Assembly (NCBI GenBank): GCA_964368985.1
Contig: CAYJDW010000090.1
Location: 1 to 10,164 of the forward strand
DNA from: G023898405 sp964368985
GTDB taxonomy: Bacteria > Myxococcota > UBA727 > JABDBI01
Direction: 5' to 3'
Length of the DNA: 10,164 nt
Positions 6,595 through 10,164 of this stretch are shown piece after piece. The notes below the pieces were generated by a model that worked only from the letters and a program-made list of their open reading frames with translations, ran no database searches and was not told the origin of the DNA. A program made the translations under genes and the position numbers. The first letter of the stretch is position 1; each line of letters opens with the position of its first letter.

Positions 6595-7767
6595 CTATTC
6601 TTCGTCGCTGAGATAGGCCGTAGCAGCCATTGCCAGATCGTGATCGTCGCTATTCCTTTGATTTACTAGTAAGGGCCTAGTTAGGTCAGCTTCCGGGTTC
6701 AATTGCACGAACTGTTCTGCATATTGATAGGCAGGATATTGGTGCTTAAAATATCCTCGTGTCAAAAAGGTCGTGTTTGACCTATTGTTAGCGCTTAAGC
6801 CGCTAAGGTTCATGTTCAGATCTTGATGACCGTAAATAACGCTATGACATTGATAGCAATTCAGCATAGACCCGCCGACGTAGACAAGCGGCTGGCAAAA
6901 GCTTTCTTGCGACAAAAGATGCGTGATGATTTTAATTTCGCTATGAAGCGTGCCGTGCTCAAAGCCAACGACGCGTACGCGATCGGGCGCGAAATAGTTG
7001 CTCACAAAGTATTGTTTCAGATAAGGATCGATCGCCCCTCTCACCTCTTGTTCCTCATAGGCGGCATTTTGCATTCGCGTCTTAAAAAAGAGCGCAAGCT
7101 TATTTTGATCGATACTCGAGCGCAGGCCTCGCAGGGAACGCATTCCCACTTTGAGCACTTCCTCATTGTTATCACCACGCAATTCGTAGTGTTTTCCCTC
7201 ACGAATCAACCTACGTATTTCTCCAAAGTTCTTAGCCAACAAATGCTTATTAAGTTCGTTGTATTTACCTTTATCTCTCGTAATCCAATTTTGTAAGGTT
7301 AGTGGTTTGCTTCCTGTGTTATTAGCCAATTTATTAATAACACTATGGAACGATTGCTTAACCACCTCGTCATGAACGCTTTTATCAAAAGAAAGGTCGT
7401 TCTTAGTTGCGATAACAACGTCGCCATCGGCCAACAAAGCCACCGAAACGGAGCCGGGCGTTTGCAAGCGTGTGCCTTCAACTTTTGTGTTGATGGCTGA
7501 ATCAATAAGTCGTGCGAGACGATCGACTACCCGATGCTCAGGTGCCGTCTCACGCACAATTTGCATATTGTTCGGCGCGGCGTCGTGCCTTACCTGAACG
7601 TGAGCGCCCGCTCGGCTGTCGTGGCCTGGTTGAGCAGCGCGCCTGGAACTATTGCTAGCGCGTAACACGACTTCCCCACGCCCCTGCCCCCGCGTGGAAG
7701 CTTTTGGCGCGCGACTTTTCTTCTTAGTGACAACGATTCCCCACTCTGAGTCATCGTTTTGTTCCAT
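6595..7767 (-). CDS. nucleic-acid-deaminase-like protein, probable exported effector or toxin
   Basis: 390 residues from ATG 7767; with the in-frame leader to 7830 about 411. Residues 15-63 are a basic, Arg/Gly/Ser-rich, probably disordered stretch. Residues 105-125 (GSVSVALLADGDVVIATKND) look like the first two beta strands of the deaminase fold. The zinc site follows after an insert of about 140 mostly helical residues: H275-S-E277 at the start of a helix (GTLHSEIKIITHLL) and C304-Y-Q-C307 after a strand (PLVYVGGSMLNCYQCHSVIYG). HxE plus CxxC is the signature of cytidine/adenosine deaminase-superfamily enzymes: His and two Cys hold zinc, Glu shuttles protons. The usual Pro before the first Cys is Asn. 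The motif context and a later LTRGYFKH string are closest, from memory, to the Orientia-type (OTT_1508-like) toxin/effector deaminases. ATG 7767 has no ribosome site. The gene is GC-richer than its neighbours, suggesting transfer. Substrate unknown; no immunity gene is evident. Confidence 0.85.
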   Translation of the reverse strand: MEQNDDSEWGIVVTKKKSRAPKASTRGQGRGEVVLRASNSSRRAAQPGHDSRAGAHVQVRHDAAPNNMQIVRETAPEHRVVDRLARLIDSAINTKVEGTRLQTPGSVSVALLADGDVVIATKNDLSFDKSVHDEVVKQSFHSVINKLANNTGSKPLTLQNWITRDKGKYNELNKHLLAKNFGEIRRLIREGKHYELRGDNNEEVLKVGMRSLRGLRSSIDQNKLALFFKTRMQNAAYEEQEVRGAIDPYLKQYFVSNYFAPDRVRVVGFEHGTLHSEIKIITHLLSQESFCQPLVYVGGSMLNCYQCHSVIYGHQDLNMNLSGLSANNRSNTTFLTRGYFKHQYPAYQYAEQFVQLNPEADLTRPLLVNQRNSDDHDLAMAATAYLSDEE

Positions 7768-7830
7768 GTTGAATGCGGAAAATGATAAAAATATACCAAA
7801 AAATAACAGTGCTGATTTTAATATTATAAT
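7768..7830 (-). other. in-frame signal peptide coding leader without a standard start codon
   Basis: Directly upstream of and in frame with ATG 7767, the minus strand reads I-I-I-L-K-S-A-L-L-F-F-G-I-F-L-S-F-S-A-F-N, a textbook Sec signal (LKS, a hydrophobic core, then SAFN). No ATG, GTG or TTG occurs between it and the TAA upstream. AGGGA (7842-7838) and AGG (7834-7832) sit at ribosome-site distance from ATT 7830 and ATA 7824. Either translation begins at a rare ATT/ATA codon or an ancestral ATG was lost. Confidence 0.55.
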
Positions 7831-7840
7831 ACCTAAATCC

Positions 7841-7918
7841 CTATAAATCGATTAATAAAATCAATATTAACAGACCAAAACTTGCGGTCAATACAGTCAT
7901 ATTAAATCTTTTGCTCAT
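7841..7918 (-). CDS. possible 25-residue single-span membrane peptide
   Basis: ATG at 7918 opens MSKRFNMTVLTASFGLLILI followed by LLIDL and TAG (7843-7841). It has a basic start and one hydrophobic span, like small membrane peptides or leader peptides. GGA lies eight bases upstream of the ATG. Its stop codon overlaps the AGGGA proposed as the ribosome site of the deaminase leader, which would allow translational coupling. Too short to be sure; it could be chance in AT-rich DNA. The proposed deaminase promoter lies inside it. Confidence 0.22.
   Translation of the reverse strand: MSKRFNMTVLTASFGLLILILLIDL
7864..7891 (-). promoter_or_regulatory. promoter for the deaminase gene
   Basis: On the minus strand TTGACC (7891-7886, five of six) is followed by a 16-base spacer and TAATAT (7869-7864, four of six). 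Initiation near 7857 would include the whole in-frame signal leader, which supports that leader being translated. Confidence 0.5.
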
Positions 7919-7980
7919 AGAGGCAATCCGCGCATCCGTGCCATCGCCTGCTAGCCGGGCATGGTTTTGCGACGTTTGAG

Positions 7981-8069
7981 GCTTTAGCTTCCCGAGTAAA
8001 ACCCCACAAGAACCCGAGTCGTTTTAATGGCGAATTATATCAGCCTCGGGTTTTACCCGCGAAGCCGAG
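7981..8069. repeat. palindromic intergenic repeat, copy B
   Basis: Positions 7987-8004 pair with 8048-8065 at 16 of 18 positions (core GTAAAACCC with GGGTTTTAC). An alternative 8-bp stem is AACCCGAG (8011-8018) with CTCGGGTT (8045-8052). The left arm plus the core ACCCGAGTCGTTTTAATGGC (8012-8031) matches the element at 9039-9083. The right arm is a diverged inverted copy of the left. It sits between the divergent deaminase and 8231 genes and resembles a small non-autonomous or REP-like repeat. Confidence 0.55.
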
Positions 8070-8144
8070 CTTGGGGCAGTAATAATGCGCGATAGTTTGG
8101 TGTTTTTATTGATTTTAGACCTTTTCTATTGGGCTTATCTTGTC

Positions 8145-8173
8145 TTGATTAAGCATTAATAATATGAGATACT
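8145..8173 (+). promoter_or_regulatory. putative promoter for the 8231-8788 gene
   Basis: TTGATT (8145-8150), a 17-base spacer, then GATACT (8168-8173), four of six at each box. Initiation near 8180 gives a leader of about 50 bases that includes an AT-rich near-palindrome at 8194-8211 (8 of 9 pairs), a possible but weak regulator site. Confidence 0.4.
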
Positions 8174-8230
8174 GTAGTGGCGATATGAATAGTTTATTAT
8201 TTAAACAATAATCTTGAATTTGGTAATGCA

Positions 8231-8788
8231 ATGAAAACTATAAGTAAATTTGTTTTGTTTGTAATTTTATTTACTTGGCCTGTGTTTGCTTTGAATTCTC
8301 AGAACAGAGCTGAAGAGTCATTTTCTTGGGAAGAATTAAACACGATCAAAGTGATAGCCCAGGCGGTGGTAGAAAATAATCATCTTTTCATTGCACAGGG
8401 CGATAGAAATAAAATCCGTCTGTGTAATGGTATGGGTAAAGTGCTGAAGGAACGGATTGCTGAGAATTTTGGCGCTGAAAAAGCTCACAGAGCCTATAAT
8501 TTATCCCTTGAAAAAGCCAAGGAAATTTTTATGCAAAGACATGCTCAAATTTTTTCCGAAAGACCAAAAAGTGAAATCTCGATTCAGTCCTTCCGAGCGC
8601 CAAGCACAGAGGGAAGAGAAGTGCCAGCGGCATTTGGGCTGCTGCCCGTATATTTTTATCCACCTTGGTGCCCAGACCCAGTATATGCTCAACTTCTAGC
8701 GAATTTTTTGGAGATTGAAGAGCAAAATAAGCAGCTCCAAAAATGGGTAGAAGAATTGCCTGATGAATTATTTCACGATGTTGAATAA
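8231..8788 (+). CDS. small exported protein of unknown function
   Basis: 185 residues with a clear Sec signal (MKTISKFVLFVILFTWPVFA, likely cut after Ala20). The mature part starts with a mainly helical region (about 31-110: FSWEELNTIKVIAQAVVENN and GAEKAHRAYNLSLEKAKEIF), has a short extended segment (116-146), and ends with an acidic amphipathic helix (151-185). Two cysteines, C65 and C147, could form a disulfide after export; P-P-W-C-P lies around C147. I recognise no family. The ribosome site is poor, as for several genes here. It is transcribed divergently from the deaminase gene across about 400 bases, so shared regulation or partnership is possible but not shown. Confidence 0.8.
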   Translation: MKTISKFVLFVILFTWPVFALNSQNRAEESFSWEELNTIKVIAQAVVENNHLFIAQGDRNKIRLCNGMGKVLKERIAENFGAEKAHRAYNLSLEKAKEIFMQRHAQIFSERPKSEISIQSFRAPSTEGREVPAAFGLLPVYFYPPWCPDPVYAQLLANFLEIEEQNKQLQKWVEELPDELFHDVE

Positions 8789-8861
8789 GCTTAACACTCA
8801 TCGCCGAAGACAGTTCTCCTAATACTGTGGCCCTGTCCTAAAATTTCTCGAGGATATTTCT

Positions 8862-8996
8862 ATGCTGCACCTCGAACCATCGACCAAATACGCTCCTCAA
8901 ATTGCTCGCATTACAAAATTTCTGCAGGCATATTTGAATCTAAATTTCATTAATTTTTCTCGCCGATGCATCATGAATAAAAAATTTTTCACCTGA
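8862..8996 (+). CDS. possible 44-residue small protein
   Basis: The ORF begins MLHLEPSTKYAPQIARITKF and ends in a Lys/Arg/Phe-rich tail. A GAGGA lies seven bases before its ATG, a better ribosome site than most genes in this window have. No domain or signal is visible and it is short, so it may be chance or a gene remnant. It fills part of the 448-base spacer between 8788 and 9237, which otherwise holds a repeat copy and a promoter. Confidence 0.25.
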   Translation: MLHLEPSTKYAPQIARITKFLQAYLNLNFINFSRRCIMNKKFFT

Positions 8997-9025
8997 AATG
9001 GCACCAAATCTTGATTGGTTGGTAT

Positions 9026-9083
9026 AGCCCGTAAAATGGGCTTTGCTTCGAGAGCAAAACCCCAGCCCAAGTCGTTTAAGAGC
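9026..9083. repeat. intergenic repeat, copy C, with two short hairpins
   Basis: AGCCC (9026-9030) pairs with GGGCT (9038-9042), and TTTGCT (9042-9047) with AGCAAA (9053-9058). From 9039 to 9083 the sequence follows the left arm and core of copy B (GGCTTT, GCTTC, GAG, AAAACCCCA, then CCC-AGTCGTTT). The 19-base core at 9065-9083 differs from copy A by one base. It could also act as a weak terminator for the upstream gene. Confidence 0.5.
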
Positions 9084-9139
9084 TCAGCCGCAAATAATTT
9101 TGTTCAATAGTAGCGGAATAAACCTCCTTTCAATCCAGA

Positions 9140-9167
9140 TTGACCTCGAGCATTAATCGTATAAATT
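9140..9167 (+). promoter_or_regulatory. promoter for the ankyrin-repeat gene
   Basis: TTGACC (9140-9145, five of six), a 16-base spacer, and TAAATT (9162-9167). An overlapping TATAAA at 9160-9165 has a short 14-base spacer. The same TTGACC -35 hexamer occurs in the deaminase promoter. The leader would be about 60 bases. Confidence 0.45.
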
Positions 9168-9236
9168 TTTATTGTTTTTGATTGCCGACGATTTGAAAAA
9201 AAATGAATAGATTCTCATGAAAAAAAGAGTGTCAGA

Positions 9237-10164
9237 ATGTTAGGACCTTACCTGATTTTTTTCTCTATTATATGTTCATTCACGTTATTTTCTACGCCAC
9301 AAAAAGAGGTTGAATTAAAAAAAATACTTCATAAAAGAGGTTATTTTTCAAATAACGAAAAAGCACATGTTCAAACTATCTATTTAACATGCTTAAACCA
9401 CGAAGAATGGCAGAATATAAAAACAAATTTGTTAAAAAGCAATTTAAATAGCGCTATCAAAAAAAGTCTATCGAGCTATTTCACTGATCTTGAAAAGCGT
9501 GCCAAAACCTCTTCGCTTATTTTTACCGAGCAAAAAAAACGGCCAATCACGCCTTTAGTTGTGCGCCCATCAAAAAGTAAATTGAAAGATGTCAAAAATA
9601 CCCCCGAGCAAAGAGGCATCGCGCTTATAAGAGCTATACAACACTCTAATCAAACTAGGGTTGAGCAATTACTCGACCAAACCGATCCTAATTATAGCTT
9701 TTGTGTGCGCCCGGGTGTGTTTCTCAGTGCCCTTGAGTTTGCCGTGGAACGGCTTTGTGAACAGGAGAATCCAACGCCCGATCTTAAGCACTATGCCATC
9801 GTGCTTAAATTGCTGGAAAAAGGAGCACGCCCTACTTTATATACGGCACGCTTAGTTGCCCGATCGTCACTCGATAAAAAAGATTTTTTTTCTCTCCTTC
9901 TTTCATATGGCTTCGATTTTAAAAAAATTGGTAAAAGCGGTATAACATTATCGAGTCATTTATTGTCGATAATTAGTGATAATGAAATAGAATTTGCTCA
10001 TTTTTTGATTGAGCAAGGAGCGGATGTCAATGTCATGGTTAAAAGCAAGCGATTATATCGATCAACATTGCTTGAATTAAAGTTACACCTTTATCAGGAT
10101 GATTCTCCTGAGCGTTTAAATATGATTCATCTGCTGGTAGAAAATGGGGCTACTATCAACAAAA
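9237..10164 (+). CDS. exported ankyrin-repeat protein, 3' end outside the window
   Basis: An uninterrupted frame of 309 codons runs to the window edge. From ATG 9237 the product starts MLGPYLIFFSIICSFTLFST, a hydrophobic signal that lacks the usual basic start. Residues 22-125 are Lys-rich and helical. From about 126 ankyrin-like helix pairs appear: LIRAIQHSNQTRVEQLLDQ (130-147), ALEFAVERL with IVLKLLEKGARP (165-199), LLSIISDN with EFAHFLIEQGADVN (242-265), and a last repeat with MIHLLVENGATIN (296-308). Ankyrin repeats bind other proteins, and exported ones in intracellular bacteria often act on the host. Seven A's at 9220-9226 follow an out-of-frame ATG at 9217; one more A would give a start MKKKSVRMLGPY, a better signal peptide. 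The ribosome site before 9237 is weak (AGAG). Confidence 0.85.
   Translation, partial: MLGPYLIFFSIICSFTLFSTPQKEVELKKILHKRGYFSNNEKAHVQTIYLTCLNHEEWQNIKTNLLKSNLNSAIKKSLSSYFTDLEKRAKTSSLIFTEQKKRPITPLVVRPSKSKLKDVKNTPEQRGIALIRAIQHSNQTRVEQLLDQTDPNYSFCVRPGVFLSALEFAVERLCEQENPTPDLKHYAIVLKLLEKGARPTLYTARLVARSSLDKKDFFSLLLSYGFDFKKIGKSGITLSSHLLSIISDNEIEFAHFLIEQGADVNVMVKSKRLYRSTLLELKLHLYQDDSPERLNMIHLLVENGATINK

Noticed and set aside
6378..6611. 77-codon plus-strand ORF
   Set aside because: It runs through the GC-rich island and the whole 17-bp terminator hairpin into the end of the deaminase gene, so it is very unlikely to be coding.
6823..7296. 157-codon plus-strand ORF opposite the deaminase
   Set aside because: It is antisense to a gene with clear catalytic motifs, has no ribosome site and no recognisable domain.
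7823..7828. Perfect minus-strand TATAAT as the deaminase -10
   Set aside because: The -35 at 17 bases is poor (TCGATT) and it lies within the leader's ATT-ATA-ATA codons; the TTGACC/TAATAT pair upstream is better balanced. It cannot be fully excluded and would support the 7767 start.
8808..8826. ACAGT/ACTGT hairpin after the 185-residue gene
   Set aside because: A 5-bp stem with a 9-base loop and no following T run is too weak to call a terminator.
1..10164. CRISPR array, tRNA, rRNA or complete insertion sequence
   Set aside because: No regularly spaced direct repeats, tRNA arm patterns, rRNA-like blocks or transposase ORFs were seen on either strand.

Overview
The window looks like an accessory stretch of an AT-rich, probably host-associated bacterium. 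Every long reading frame starts with, or is preceded in frame by, an export signal. The last gene carries ankyrin-type repeats, one gene encodes a nucleic-acid-deaminase-like protein, and most genes have their own promoter and long, partly decayed spacers. This resembles the secreted-protein repertoire of intracellular lineages such as Legionellales, Rickettsiales or Dependentiae. Nothing here (no rRNA or housekeeping gene) fixes the taxon.

Layout. 1-422: leader region with an inverted repeat and a promoter. 423-2021 (+): exported protein of unknown family with a HDxxH motif. 2029-2317 (-): remnant of an endonuclease/exonuclease/phosphatase-family gene. 2486-4165 (+): exported protein with glycosyltransferase-B-like signatures, behind a clear promoter. 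4224-6239 (-): lipoprotein with three Big_2-like Ig repeats and a beta-rich C-terminus, convergent with the previous gene. 6374-6571: a GC-rich structured island and a strong 17-bp hairpin. 6595-7767 (-): deaminase-fold protein with H-S-E and C-Y-Q-C zinc-site motifs; an in-frame signal peptide without a standard start codon lies upstream, to 7830. 7831-8230: divergent spacer with a palindromic repeat element. 8231-8788 (+): small exported protein of unknown function. 8789-9236: spacer with another copy of the repeat. 9237 to the end (+): exported ankyrin-repeat protein, cut by the window edge.

There is no evident operon: genes alternate in strand, have separate promoters and are split by spacers. 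The common theme is export. The deaminase is the strongest candidate for an effector or toxin. No obvious immunity gene sits beside it, which would suit a host-directed target better than competition between siblings, but this is inference. Decay is visible at several points: a frameshifted nuclease remnant, a lost start codon on the deaminase leader, and an A7 tract that puts the ankyrin gene's best signal-peptide start out of frame.
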